Assembly: GCA_947493035.1 (NCBI GenBank)
Contig: CANLOW010000004.1
Location: forward strand, 62,001 to 126,000
Direction: 5' to 3'
DNA from: an uncultured Aquimarina sp.
GTDB lineage: Bacteria > Bacteroidota > Bacteroidia > Flavobacteriales > Flavobacteriaceae
Length of the DNA: 64,000 nt
Shown: positions 52,909 to 63,080 of the stretch, piece after piece
Numbering within the stretch: the stretch's first letter is position 1
Layout: the number at the start of each line of letters is the position of its first letter
Program-made: the position numbers and the translations under genes
The notes under the pieces: model-generated
The model's input: the letters and a program-made list of their open reading frames with translations, nothing else
What the model was told of the DNA's origin: nothing
The model's database searches: none

Positions 52909-53111
52909 AGTATCTCTTTGAAATAATTTATTTGAACTAGGCTAAAATACAAATTTAGACCCATACCTTTTACTCTAAAAAACAATTATCATTCTTAATC
53001 ATTGACTATATGCATATTACACAAAAGTTAAAATAAAACACTTTTTCAGGGGTGGGGAAGGTAATGATAGCCGCGTTAAACTTGTGAACTAAACATTCTA
53101 AAACAAAAAAC

Positions 53112-54404
53112 ATGAAAAACGTTATGAAACTTATTAACCTACTTTTTTTTACTGCATTTGCTTTATTGTCTTGCGAAAAAGAAGAACCTAAGGTCGATGA
53201 TTGTAGTTTAATCTCGCAAATGCAAGTAGTAGCTACTGAAGGTGAAAATCAAAACAAAGAAAAAGCTGTATCCTTCACCTTTAGCCCTAACAATGCTGAA
53301 TTTGCAGATCTAGAATATAAATGGACTATAAACGAAGATCTTATTGATGATGAAAAAGCTCCTTCATCTCAACTAAACATGACATTTACTGAAAATGGTA
53401 TTTTTGAAATTTGCATGACTCCTATTTTAAACGAAGGTTCTAATTGTTCTTTAGAAGCTATTTGTACAACAATAGAAATTTCTTCTATTATAAACGAAAA
53501 AGAAGATTGCGAACCAATTCAGTTAATTGAATCACTAATAAGTGATTTTTTAGACCAGAAACCTACCGAAATCGACAATGATTTCTTGAATAAACTATTA
53601 CTAAACGTTTCTGATATAGAGCAAGTATCATTATCCCTTAATGAATCTGAAATAACAACAGAAGCACTAAAAGACATTATAGCAACTGCAAACAACCAAA
53701 ATACTGCTGAATTACTATCTATAGCAAAAGGTGAAAGAAACGAATTAAAAGCTGTAATAAACCCTGACGTTTGTCCTAATAGTGATGGGTTTTATGTTCT
53801 TGTAACAATTGACCCAAACTTTGCCGTGACACTAGAAATTGATTTCTTATCAAAATCTGATGACATCGACGATAACGAAAATGATGAAGAAATAATAAAA
53901 GAGGAAGTTATAGTAACGAACCCTGACACTTCAGATAACACTGACAATAATGATAATAATGAGCCTGAAACTGATGAAGAAATAACAAAAGATGAAGTCA
54001 TAGTAGCAGACCCAGCTTCTAATGACACTACTAAAGAAGAAGTATTTAATAATGAACCCATTAAACAATTAAACTGTGACGACATCACTATTAGAGGAGA
54101 TGTTTTACAAGACGATATTAATGGAAATATCTTTAATAGAGGAAGAGCATTTTTTAAAGTAACAAAGATTGACGATGCTAACTACACCTGGACTGTAAAC
54201 GGACAAACACTTACAGCTCAAGAAAGACAAGACTTAACTGACGGGGGAGTACTTTTTACTGGTATAGATTCTGGAGACTTCAATTCTTCAAACTTTAGAC
54301 TAGGAAGTGGAACACATACTATAGAGGTATTTGTTATTTCTCCTACTGTATGCCCTAATGGAAAAACAGTGACTAGTACTTTAAGCATACCTTCAGTACA
54401 GTAA
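53112..54404 (+). CDS. surface lipoprotein with acidic repeats and PKD-like domains
   Basis: 430 residues. Lipobox FALLSC near residue 21 (start Met1 or Met5). Two PKD-like beta domains: residues ~45-120 ('YKWTINEDLIDD' and following) and ~340-430 ('YTWTVNGQTLTAQERQDL'), each with paired Cys. Between them a helical stretch and an acidic linker (~255-315) carrying a nearly exact repeat (DEEIIKEEVIV and DEEITKDEVIV, 90 bp apart in the DNA). Probably an exposed, cell-surface lipoprotein. Unknown role; stands alone with a terminator. Confidence 0.7.
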   Translation: MKNVMKLINLLFFTAFALLSCEKEEPKVDDCSLISQMQVVATEGENQNKEKAVSFTFSPNNAEFADLEYKWTINEDLIDDEKAPSSQLNMTFTENGIFEICMTPILNEGSNCSLEAICTTIEISSIINEKEDCEPIQLIESLISDFLDQKPTEIDNDFLNKLLLNVSDIEQVSLSLNESEITTEALKDIIATANNQNTAELLSIAKGERNELKAVINPDVCPNSDGFYVLVTIDPNFAVTLEIDFLSKSDDIDDNENDEEIIKEEVIVTNPDTSDNTDNNDNNEPETDEEITKDEVIVADPASNDTTKEEVFNNEPIKQLNCDDITIRGDVLQDDINGNIFNRGRAFFKVTKIDDANYTWTVNGQTLTAQERQDLTDGGVLFTGIDSGDFNSSNFRLGSGTHTIEVFVISPTVCPNGKTVTSTLSIPSVQ

Positions 54405-54457
54405 CACTATCACAATATTGAATATCCCCCAATTCAAATTACTATATTAATGCCGAA

Positions 54458-54487
54458 AGAGGTTACTTGAAAGTGACCTCTTTTTTT
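54458..54487 (+). terminator. terminator after the lipoprotein gene
   Basis: Stem AGAGGTTACT / AGTGACCTCT (one G-U pair) with a four-base loop, then TTTTTTT. Confidence 0.88.
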
Positions 54488-54542
54488 ATGCCATAAAAAT
54501 TGTAATTTTGCAGTTCATTTAACCTTAATAAATTAGTATAGC

Positions 54543-55574
54543 ATGCAACTGTACAATAAATTAAGCGCTAAAGAACGTGCTACTTTAATTGAGGAAGCTG
54601 GCACAGAGCGCATCACTATTTCTTTTTACCAATATCATAATATTGGCAACCCTCAAGTATTAAGAGATCACCTTTTCCTTAGTTGGGATGAACTGGATGT
54701 CCTTGGTCGTATTTACGTAGCCAAAGAAGGCATCAATGCTCAGCTCTCAGTTCCTGCCCCTAACTTCCTGAAGTTCAAAGAGCATCTAGATAGCATTGAA
54801 TTCTTAAAAGATATTAGACTAAATATTGCTCGAGAACAAGACAATATGTCTTTTTTAAAATTAAAAGTAAAAGTGCGCGATAAAATCGTAGCTGATGGCT
54901 TGAATGATGACACTTTTGATGTAACCAGTAAAGGAGTACATGTAGATGCTAAAACTTTTAATGATTTAATTGAAGACCCTGATACTGTTTTAGTCGATAT
55001 GCGTAATCATTATGAAAGTGAAATAGGTCATTTTAAAAATGCAATTACTCCTGATGTTGACACTTTTCGAGATTCTTTAGATATCATCGAAGAAGATTTA
55101 CGAGAACAAAAAGAAGACAAAAAACTAGTTATGTATTGTACAGGGGGTATTCGCTGTGAAAAAGCAAGTGCTTACTACAAACACAAAGGTTTTAAAAATG
55201 TTTTTCAGCTTGAAGGTGGAATTATTGAATATGACCGTCAAGTAAAAGCACAAGGCTTAGAAAATAAATTTTTAGGAAAAAACTTTGTTTTTGACCATAG
55301 ACGAGGCGAACGCATATCTGAAGATGTAATTGCCAATTGTCACCAATGTGGAGCTGCTTGTGACACGCATACCAACTGTGCAAATGAGGCTTGTCATCTT
55401 TTGTTTATTCAATGTAACAACTGCAAAACCTCTATGGATAATTGCTGCTCTGATGATTGTAAAGAAATAAATGCTTTACCCTTCGAAGAACAAAAAGCAT
55501 TACGTAAAGGAAAAGCTAACAGCAATAAGATTTTTAAGAAAGGAAGATCTGAAGTATTAAAGTTTAAGAAATAA
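54543..55574 (+). CDS. trhO: tRNA uridine(34) hydroxylase (rhodanese-related, YceA family)
   Basis: 343 residues. N-terminal ferredoxin-like domain ('FLSWDELDVLGRIYVAKEGINAQLSVP'), then a rhodanese domain (~140-235) with catalytic Cys199 in 'LVMYCTGGIRCEKASAYYKHKGF', and a Cys-rich C-terminal part ('CHQCGAACDTHTNCAN', 'CNNCKTSMDNCCSDDC') with at least ten Cys, probably metal-binding. This is the TrhO/YceA family, which makes 5-hydroxyuridine at the tRNA wobble position with oxygen. Convergent with ahcY; shares an inverted-repeat terminator with it. Confidence 0.93.
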   Translation: MQLYNKLSAKERATLIEEAGTERITISFYQYHNIGNPQVLRDHLFLSWDELDVLGRIYVAKEGINAQLSVPAPNFLKFKEHLDSIEFLKDIRLNIAREQDNMSFLKLKVKVRDKIVADGLNDDTFDVTSKGVHVDAKTFNDLIEDPDTVLVDMRNHYESEIGHFKNAITPDVDTFRDSLDIIEEDLREQKEDKKLVMYCTGGIRCEKASAYYKHKGFKNVFQLEGGIIEYDRQVKAQGLENKFLGKNFVFDHRRGERISEDVIANCHQCGAACDTHTNCANEACHLLFIQCNNCKTSMDNCCSDDCKEINALPFEEQKALRKGKANSNKIFKKGRSEVLKFKK

Positions 55575-55594
55575 GATTTACTTTCTAGATAAAA

Positions 55595-55660
55595 GAAAAT
55601 AGAGAATAGAGAATAGATCATAGACAAAAATTAAGAGTCTATATTCTATTCTCTATTTTC
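55595..55660. terminator. long inverted repeat between trhO and ahcY
   Basis: Fifteen-bp perfect arms GAAAATAGAGAATAG (55595-55609) and CTATTCTCTATTTTC (55646-55660), with an inner ATAGAC / GTCTAT. It can serve as a bidirectional terminator for the convergent pair, and its arms have the look of a simple repeat found elsewhere in this window near 49.6 kb. Confidence 0.65.
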
Positions 55661-55680
55661 TCAACTTCAAGAATAAAAAA

Positions 55681-56994
55681 TTAGTATCTATAATATTCAG
55701 GCTTGTATGGACCTTCTACTGTAACTCCAATATATTCTGCTTGATCTTGACGTAATTCTTCAAGTTCTACCCCTAATTTAGCCAAATGTAAACGTGCTAC
55801 TTTTTCATCTAAATGCTTAGGTAACATGTATACCTCATTTTTATAACTATCTGAATTTTTCCATAGCTCGATTTGTGCTAATGTTTGATTTGTAAATGAA
55901 TTACTCATCACAAAACTTGGATGTCCTGTAGCACAACCAAGATTCACTAATCTTCCTTCGGCTAACACAATAATATCATTTCCTTCTACCGTATACTTAT
56001 CTACTTGAGGCTTAATCTCTACCTTAGTAGATCCATACGTATCGTTTAACCAAGCCATATCGATTTCATTATCAAAATGTCCTATATTACAAACGATCGT
56101 TTTATCTTTCATTGCACGGAAATGCTTTTCTTGTACAATATCTTTATTACCTGTAGTAGTGATAATAATATCAGCATTTTTTATTGCTGTATCCATTTTC
56201 TTCACCTCATAACCATCCATAGCTGCTTGAAGTGCACAAATTGGATCAATCTCTGTAACAGTAACAATTGCACCAGCACCACTAAATGAAGCTGCCGAAC
56301 CTTTACCTACATCTCCGTAACCTGCTACTACTACACGTTTCCCTGCTAACATTACATCTGTCGCACGGCGTACAGCATCAACAGCACTTTCTCTACATCC
56401 GTATTTGTTATCGAATTTAGATTTTGTTACAGAATCATTTACATTAATCGCTGGCATTGGAAGTGTTCCATTTTTAACTCGCTCGTATAAACGATGAACA
56501 CCAGTGGTAGTTTCTTCAGACAATCCTTTAATCGCTTCAACTAATTCAGGAAAACGATCTAATACCATATTTGTTAAATCTCCTCCATCATCAAGAATCA
56601 TATTTAATGGCTGGCGATCTTCTCCAAAGAAAAGAGTCTGTTCAATACACCAATCAAACTCCTCTTCATTCATACCTTTCCAGGCATATACAGGAATACC
56701 AGCAGCAGCTATAGCAGCAGCAGCATGATCTTGTGTAGAGAATATATTACAACTACTCCAAGTAACTTCAGCCCCTAAAGCAACTAATGTTTCAATTAAC
56801 ACTGCTGTTTGGATTGTCATATGTAAACAACCTGCAATTCGAGCTCCTTTCAAAGGTTGCTCTTCTTTATATTCTTCACGAAGGGACATTAATCCTGGCA
56901 TTTCAGCCTCTGCCAATTCGATTTCTTTTCTACCCCAATCAGCTAAAGTGATATCCTTTACTTTATAGGCAACGTAAGGAACTGTTGTACTCAT
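55681..56994 (-). CDS. ahcY: adenosylhomocysteinase
   Basis: 437 residues. NAD-binding '[42 protein letters not shown]', '[24 protein letters not shown]' and C-terminal '[15 protein letters not shown]' are diagnostic. It hydrolyses SAH to homocysteine and adenosine. It supports methylation in the window, including ArsM, but is a housekeeping enzyme and on its own transcript, 0.5 kb beyond a region unrelated to arsenic. Confidence 0.98.
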   Translation of the reverse strand: MSTTVPYVAYKVKDITLADWGRKEIELAEAEMPGLMSLREEYKEEQPLKGARIAGCLHMTIQTAVLIETLVALGAEVTWSSCNIFSTQDHAAAAIAAAGIPVYAWKGMNEEEFDWCIEQTLFFGEDRQPLNMILDDGGDLTNMVLDRFPELVEAIKGLSEETTTGVHRLYERVKNGTLPMPAINVNDSVTKSKFDNKYGCRESAVDAVRRATDVMLAGKRVVVAGYGDVGKGSAASFSGAGAIVTVTEIDPICALQAAMDGYEVKKMDTAIKNADIIITTTGNKDIVQEKHFRAMKDKTIVCNIGHFDNEIDMAWLNDTYGSTKVEIKPQVDKYTVEGNDIIVLAEGRLVNLGCATGHPSFVMSNSFTNQTLAQIELWKNSDSYKNEVYMLPKHLDEKVARLHLAKLGVELEELRQDQAEYIGVTVEGPYKPEYYRY

Positions 56995-57125
56995 AAGATC
57001 TATTTTCTATTATCGGTTTAATGCTAACACAAAAATCAGTTATTTTGCATTAAGCAAATAAATAATTCTAGTATCAATTTCAAGCTGCAAAGTTACAAAT
57101 AAGCTTCTTAAACTATTCTTAATAT

Positions 57126-57752
57126 ATGCCTCTATACAAAAGTATTGCTGTAAACGATGAAACTCATGTCTTAATATGGCATATTACAGAAAGTGAAAAA
57201 GACTTAAAAAAATCTTTGAAACTAGAAAAATATTCTAAAAAACGTTTATCTAATATGAAGTCGGAAATTCATCGTAGAGCTTACTTAAGTGTACGACACT
57301 TACTAGCTATTGCACAATATACCGATGCCGATTTAAATTATAACGAAAATGGAAAGCCTAACTTAAGTGATGGAGTCTATATCTCAATTACCCATTCTTA
57401 TGAGTATTCAGCTATAATACTGGGTGCCCAACCTGTCGGTATAGACATAGAAAAACAGCGAGAAAAAATCACTAGAATTGCTTCAAAATTTGTTTCTGAA
57501 AAAGAATTTGAATACCTATCAGAAGAAGCCCCTATGTACATCAAAAACCTTACTATAATATGGGGAGCAAAAGAAGCTGTCTACAAATTACATGGACAGC
57601 CAGGAATTAGTTTTAAACAACACATTATTGTAGCTCCTTTTGAACTCGAAAAAGGGATTACTAAAAGTCTTTTATCCGATGGTGAAACTCAAAAAACCTA
57701 TGATACAGACTTTATAGAATTTAATAATTTCACATGTGTATACACATTTTAA
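57126..57752 (+). CDS. 4'-phosphopantetheinyl transferase
   Basis: 208 residues of the Sfp-like superfamily: 'HRRAYLSVRHLL' (residues ~49-60), 'YISITHSYEYSAIIL', the metal-binding 'PVGIDIEKQREK' (Asp107, Glu109) and 'IWGAKEAVYKLHG' (WxxKEA, ~146-156). It transfers phosphopantetheine to carrier proteins. Placed alone, 131 bp divergent from ahcY; its partner carrier protein is not in the window. Confidence 0.9.
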   Translation: MPLYKSIAVNDETHVLIWHITESEKDLKKSLKLEKYSKKRLSNMKSEIHRRAYLSVRHLLAIAQYTDADLNYNENGKPNLSDGVYISITHSYEYSAIILGAQPVGIDIEKQREKITRIASKFVSEKEFEYLSEEAPMYIKNLTIIWGAKEAVYKLHGQPGISFKQHIIVAPFELEKGITKSLLSDGETQKTYDTDFIEFNNFTCVYTF

Positions 57753-57829
57753 AGCGTTTCGAAACGTTTCAAAATCCTATTTATTGCCAACAATGATCTA
57801 TTTAATCGAATTAATAGGTCATTTGTATA

Positions 57830-57857
57830 AAAAATGCTGATGCTAAGTAGCATTTTT
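57830..57857 (+). terminator. terminator of the phosphopantetheinyl transferase gene
   Basis: Stem AAAAATGCT / AGCATTTTT with a ten-base loop, ~80 bp after the gene and 33 bp before the next. A separate 12 bp palindrome CGTTTCGAAACG lies at 57755-57766 just after the stop. Confidence 0.65.
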
Positions 57858-57889
57858 GATATATTGTCATCATCAAACAAGATCTAAAC

Positions 57890-59452
57890 GTGCATATTTC
57901 AGATAAGGATATCAAACAGATTAAAGCTAAAGGCTTAACTGTTGAACAAGTAATGCAACAAATCGAAATCTTTAAAAAAGATATTCCTTTTGTTAATCTT
58001 AGAGAGGCTGCAACTTTAAATAACGGTATTGTTGACCTAGAAACTTCAGAGCTTATGGAGTTAGCTAAGATCTATGACGAAAAGCTAGAAAAAATAGATG
58101 CCGTAAAGTTTGTCCCTGCTTCAGGAGCCGCAACTCGTATGTTCAAAGAATTATTTCGATTTTTAGAAAATTATGATTTTTCTAAAGAAAGTATCAATTC
58201 TTATTTAAATTATGAAAAAGCCACAGCAATCCGACTATTTTTAATTGGCTTGGAAAAACTTCCATTTTACGACATTGTCTTAGAAGCTACGAAAAAGAAG
58301 TATCCTCGTTTTGACGATTTTTCCGAAGGAGAACAATTATATGCTTTCGTAAAAAGTATGTTAAAAAATGGTGCTGGATTAAACTATGGAGCTTTTCCTA
58401 AGGGCTTACTTCCTTTTCATAAATATACTGATGGAGTAAATACCGCTTTTGAAGAACATCTACATGAAGCATCTAGATATAGTACCAAGAATGGAAAAGC
58501 TAAACTTCACTTTACTGTCTCCAAAGAACACTTAAAAGGTTTTAAAGACGAATTTGAACGTGTTAAAAAAATTGTTGAAGAGAAAACAAATACTACGTTT
58601 GACATCTCTTATTCATTTCAAAAAGAAAGTACTGACACTATAGCTGTCACCCTAAAAAACGAACCTTTCAAAAAAGAGGATGGTTCTATTCTTTTTAGAC
58701 CTGGTGGACATGGTGCTTTAATTGAAAATTTAAATGACATAGAAGCAGATGTCGTTTTCATTAAAAACATCGACAACGTAGTCGTCCGTAAATACCAAGA
58801 TGAATTAACCATCTATAAAAAAGCATTAGCAGGAAAATTGATTATGGTTCAAAACAGAGTATTCTCAATACTTGAAAGTTTGGACACTAACATGCCTGAC
58901 GATGAAGAATTGGCTGAAATTCGCAAGTTTTTGACGGGTGAACTCAACATCATCATGCCTGTCGATTTTGAGAAATTTTCAGACTATTATAAACGAGAAT
59001 ATTTACAAGAAGCTCTCAATAGACCTATCCGAGTTTGCGGAATGGTATTGAACGAAGGTGAGCCAGGTGGAGGGCCTTTTTGGATAAAAAATGAAAGAGG
59101 TAATGTCGAACTACAAATTATAGAAAGTGCTCAAATTGACATCAAAAATCCTCGCCAGTTTGACAAAATGAAAGGGGCTACCCACTTTAATCCAGTAGAT
59201 ATTGTTTGCACGATGAAAAACTACAAAGGAGTTAAATTTAATTTACTTGACTATGTAGATCCTAAGTTAAGCTTTATTACTAAAAAATCAATTAATGGCA
59301 GTAGTGTTAAAGCACTTGAACTACCTGGTTTATGGAATGGTGGAATGGCTAAATGGATTAGTATTTTTATAGAAGTCCCTTTAACTACTTTTAACCCTGT
59401 TAAAACAGTTAATGACCTTTTAAAATCTGCACATCAAAACACAATTTTTTAG
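57890..59452 (+). CDS. DUF4301 family protein
   Basis: 520 residues, GTG start at 57890 (the next ATG, residue 21, would remove the conserved 'DIKQIKAKGLTVEQVMQQIEIFKKDIPFVNL' start). DUF4301 pattern: 'FVPASGAATRMFKELF' (glycine-rich nucleotide-type loop), 'LFRPGGHGALIENLNDIEADVVFIKNIDNVV', 'RVCGMVLNEGEPGGGPFWI' and 'HFNPVDIVC'. Features such as the GAATRMFK loop and the PGGHGAL motif look like nucleotidyltransferase/UDP-sugar pyrophosphorylase folds. The family function is not established. Single gene. Confidence 0.88.
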   Translation: MHISDKDIKQIKAKGLTVEQVMQQIEIFKKDIPFVNLREAATLNNGIVDLETSELMELAKIYDEKLEKIDAVKFVPASGAATRMFKELFRFLENYDFSKESINSYLNYEKATAIRLFLIGLEKLPFYDIVLEATKKKYPRFDDFSEGEQLYAFVKSMLKNGAGLNYGAFPKGLLPFHKYTDGVNTAFEEHLHEASRYSTKNGKAKLHFTVSKEHLKGFKDEFERVKKIVEEKTNTTFDISYSFQKESTDTIAVTLKNEPFKKEDGSILFRPGGHGALIENLNDIEADVVFIKNIDNVVVRKYQDELTIYKKALAGKLIMVQNRVFSILESLDTNMPDDEELAEIRKFLTGELNIIMPVDFEKFSDYYKREYLQEALNRPIRVCGMVLNEGEPGGGPFWIKNERGNVELQIIESAQIDIKNPRQFDKMKGATHFNPVDIVCTMKNYKGVKFNLLDYVDPKLSFITKKSINGSSVKALELPGLWNGGMAKWISIFIEVPLTTFNPVKTVNDLLKSAHQNTIF

Positions 59453-59533
59453 TGTTTCTTTTGTTAATGATCGCATAAGAACTACTTTCGCCATACTAAA
59501 TGATATTCATTTAACGTTTGGATAGTAGCTTTT

Positions 59534-62500
59534 ATGCGTCCATTATATTTTCTAGTTATATTTTTCTTTTGTTTTCAATTTGGTTTTCCTCAATCCGAAG
59601 ACACATCTCTCTTCACCTCTTCTAGAGTTGCCGCCAAGGATACCATACATTTAAATTTTGATAATATTCAAAAACAAAGTGTTGTTTTAAAAGAAACGAA
59701 TGGAAAAACTGTTGATACTTCTTTTTTTTCATTTGAATTTAAAAAAAATCTAATATTAATAGAAACCTCCAAATTAAATTCAGATTCTATTACAGTTGAA
59801 TATTTAAAGTACCCCAATTTCCTTACAAAAGAATATAGCTACTTAGACGAAAAACTAATTTTTAACTCTCGAAAAAACAAACGTTACCAACTACAAACTG
59901 AAAAAATTAGTCGTGTAAATCAAATTTTCGATGGACTTAACACAAACGGTAGTATCTCTCGAGGAATCACTATTGGAAATAATCAAAACTCCGTAGTTAA
60001 TTCTGAACTTGATCTTCAAATCTCAGGGAAGTTATCCGACAAAGTAACGATTCGAGCTTCCATGCAAGATTCGAATGTTCCTATTCAATCAGATGGGTTT
60101 TCCCAATCTTTAGATGAATTTGATCAAATCTTCGTTGAACTCGAAGCCCCTTCTTGGAAAGTTAGAGCTGGAGATATTCAAATTTCCGAACAAGAGAGTG
60201 TATTTGGGGCATTTACAAAAAAACTACAAGGACTAAATATCAATACCCAATTCGGGAAAGAACGTAATAAAACTGAAGCTTTTCTTTCAGCGGCTTTAGT
60301 TCGAGGTATTTTCAATCAAAGTAATTTTACTGGCCAAGAAGGAAATCAAGGCCCCTACAAATTGATAGGCCAAAATGGAGAATTATTTGTACTAATTGTC
60401 TCTGGAAGTGAGCGAGTCTATGTAAATGGTTTACTACTAAAAAGAGGTGAAAGCAATGACTATGTGATAGATTACAATGCAGGTGAAATTCGATTTACCC
60501 CTACTTTTCCGATAACTGCAGATATGCGTATTGCTGTAGAATATCAAGTTTCGCAACGAAATTTTTCGAGAGTACTTGCTAATGGTGGAGTAACTGTAAA
60601 TAAAAATAAATTCAAAATAAGCTCATTTGTTTACACTGAAAATGATCTACGAAACCAAACATTACAACAAGAACTTTCAAACGCTCAAAAAGAAACTTTA
60701 TCTAATGCAGGTGATAACCCTAGTGAAATGATTACCTCTTCAGCTATTGAAGAAACGTTTTCCGAAAACAGTATTCTTTATACTAATGAAGGTACTTCTA
60801 CAAACCCTAAATATGTAGTTATAAATTCGAATGAAGATCCGGGAAAGCCGGTATTTCAAGTTAACTTTTCAAATGTTGGCCCAAATCAGGGTAGTTATCA
60901 ATTAGCAACTCGAAATACCAACAATGATAATTTAGTTATCCGAAATACAGTCAGCAGAATATTTGAATATGTTGGACCTGGGTTAGGCGATTTTGAACCA
61001 CTTGTGCAACTTGAAGCCCCTACCAAACTACAATTAGGAGTCTTACAAGCTTCTTATTCTCCTAAGAAAAACAGTGTTTTTAGTATTGAATTAGCCGCTA
61101 GTAACAGTGACCTTAACTTATTCTCTTCTATTGACGATAATGATAATATTGGCGCAGCCATTCAACTAAAAGCAAATCACCCGATAAAAAAAGTGAAAGC
61201 AAAATCTTGGAATTTTTTCTTAAATAATAACCTCGACTATATTCAACGTCAATTCCGAAATATAGAAGGACTATATAATGTTGAATTTAATCGAGACTGG
61301 AACATAGGCACCAACACAACACAAATCATTCAAGTTCAAGAAAATCAAACACTCGCTAATTCTGAGGTTTTAATCCAAAAAGACAGTATAGGAGCTATTT
61401 CTTTTTCAAATGATTATCTAAACCTCTCTAACACATACAAAGGAACTCGTCAAGGAATTTCAGCTTACTTTAACTTAAAGAATTGGAAAATACAGCAACA
61501 AACTAGTTTTTTAAACTCTAATGCCACCGAAGTAGAAAGTCAATTTTTACGCAATCAAAGCACTTTAGCATATTTCAAAAAGAAATATTGGACTTCCATA
61601 AAATACACTTCTGAAAACAATAAAATCAGAAATAAAAATACAAGAGAATTAAATCCTGCCAGTCAGTCTTTCAACAACTACGAATGGCAAGGAGGAATCG
61701 GCGATAGCACTAAGGTATTTATTAAACTAGGTGCTCGCTATAGAGAGAATGACAGTATTCAAAACAACCAATTAAGTAAAGTTGCAAAATCCCAAACATT
61801 CACTTTACACACACGTCCTTTAAATACACAAAAACAACAGCTCTCTTTATTTGCAACTTATAGAATATTAAATCGTATTAATCTCGACACTAAAGAAAAT
61901 ACCTTAACTAGTAGAATTAACTACCAACGAAGGTTTTGGAAAGGAAGTATTGACTCTAGCACCTTAATTGAAATCCAAAATGGATCTGTACCACAACAAG
62001 ATTTCACTTACGTAGAGGTTGATGCAGGGAGAGGACAGTACGCATGGATTGATTATAATGAAAATGGCCAACAAGAATTTGAGGAGTTTGAATTAAGCCC
62101 TTTTCCTGATCAGGCTAAATTTGTACGCTTGCTTTTACCTAGGCAAACCTTTAGAAAAACAACACAAAACAAAATATCTCAACAACTAAATATAAATTTT
62201 ACCCGCTGGAAGAAAGATGAGTCCAAAATCAAAAAATGGCTATCTCATTTTGGCAACCAGACGAACCTATTATTAGATCGCAGTATTTTATCAGAAGAAA
62301 ACAATCAAATTTTTCATTTATTCAACAATGAAAATCAAAATGCCATTGCAATAAATACCTCGTTTAGAAATTCTCTTTTTTTTAATAGAGGAAAACAACA
62401 TTATTCAAACACCTACACGTATAATCAATCAGAGACAAGTAACTCTTTTATTACAGGTCAGCAGGCAAACAGTCTAAAAAGTCACCAACATAACTTTTCT

Positions 62501-62992
62501 CACAAGATTAAAGAAAGCTGGCTATTACAACTGGAGAGTGAGTATGCTAAAAACGGAAGTAATTTCGAAAGCTTTTCTGACCGAAATTTTAATATTTCTA
62601 AAAAAAGAACCGCTCCAAAAATTTCTTATTTATTCTCTAAACAAACTAGTTTAGGACTTACATATTCTATCGAAGATAAAAACAATACTTCTGGTAATGA
62701 AAAATTAGAAAGTCAAACATTGAATTTAGAATTAAAAATTGCACAAAAACAAAAAAGTGCTATTAACCTATCTATCAGCTATATTGACAATAAATTTGAA
62801 GGTAATGCATTTACTCCCGTTGGATTTCAATTATTAGAAGGACTACAATCTGGAAAAAACTATACTTGGACGGCTTTAGCTCAGAAGAAAATAACAAAAT
62901 TTTTAGAACTTAATTTAGATTATCGAGGAAGAAAATCGGATACTTCAAAGACAATACACACAGGAAGTCTTCAAATCCGCGCTTTTTTCTAA
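59534..62992 (+). CDS. large putative outer-membrane beta-barrel protein
   Basis: 1152 residues with signal peptide (MRPLYFLVIFFFCFQFGFPQ). Most of the protein alternates short amphipathic strands: a first region (~135-330) with 'LDLQISGKLSDKVTIRASMQDSN', 'WKVRAGDIQI' and 'VYVNGLLLKRGESNDYVIDYNAGEIRFT', and a second (~500-1150) with many repeats of strand-turn 'LSLFATYRI', 'NLSISYIDN', ending LQIRAFF, an aromatic C-terminal residue as in OM barrels. Regions of mixed loops are long. Similarity to SprA-like or other surface proteins is possible but unproven. Its stop is 88 bp before the GH117-like gene, so the two may be co-transcribed. Confidence 0.7.
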   Translation: MRPLYFLVIFFFCFQFGFPQSEDTSLFTSSRVAAKDTIHLNFDNIQKQSVVLKETNGKTVDTSFFSFEFKKNLILIETSKLNSDSITVEYLKYPNFLTKEYSYLDEKLIFNSRKNKRYQLQTEKISRVNQIFDGLNTNGSISRGITIGNNQNSVVNSELDLQISGKLSDKVTIRASMQDSNVPIQSDGFSQSLDEFDQIFVELEAPSWKVRAGDIQISEQESVFGAFTKKLQGLNINTQFGKERNKTEAFLSAALVRGIFNQSNFTGQEGNQGPYKLIGQNGELFVLIVSGSERVYVNGLLLKRGESNDYVIDYNAGEIRFTPTFPITADMRIAVEYQVSQRNFSRVLANGGVTVNKNKFKISSFVYTENDLRNQTLQQELSNAQKETLSNAGDNPSEMITSSAIEETFSENSILYTNEGTSTNPKYVVINSNEDPGKPVFQVNFSNVGPNQGSYQLATRNTNNDNLVIRNTVSRIFEYVGPGLGDFEPLVQLEAPTKLQLGVLQASYSPKKNSVFSIELAASNSDLNLFSSIDDNDNIGAAIQLKANHPIKKVKAKSWNFFLNNNLDYIQRQFRNIEGLYNVEFNRDWNIGTNTTQIIQVQENQTLANSEVLIQKDSIGAISFSNDYLNLSNTYKGTRQGISAYFNLKNWKIQQQTSFLNSNATEVESQFLRNQSTLAYFKKKYWTSIKYTSENNKIRNKNTRELNPASQSFNNYEWQGGIGDSTKVFIKLGARYRENDSIQNNQLSKVAKSQTFTLHTRPLNTQKQQLSLFATYRILNRINLDTKENTLTSRINYQRRFWKGSIDSSTLIEIQNGSVPQQDFTYVEVDAGRGQYAWIDYNENGQQEFEEFELSPFPDQAKFVRLLLPRQTFRKTTQNKISQQLNINFTRWKKDESKIKKWLSHFGNQTNLLLDRSILSEENNQIFHLFNNENQNAIAINTSFRNSLFFNRGKQHYSNTYTYNQSETSNSFITGQQANSLKSHQHNFSHKIKESWLLQLESEYAKNGSNFESFSDRNFNISKKRTAPKISYLFSKQTSLGLTYSIEDKNNTSGNEKLESQTLNLELKIAQKQKSAINLSISYIDNKFEGNAFTPVGFQLLEGLQSGKNYTWTALAQKKITKFLELNLDYRGRKSDTSKTIHTGSLQIRAFF

Positions 62993-63080
62993 CACTATTC
63001 CTAATCAAATTAAATTTAACAATCTATAACGATTGAAATCTATTTTTAAAAGTTATATTTAAGGCTTGAAATCAACAAAT

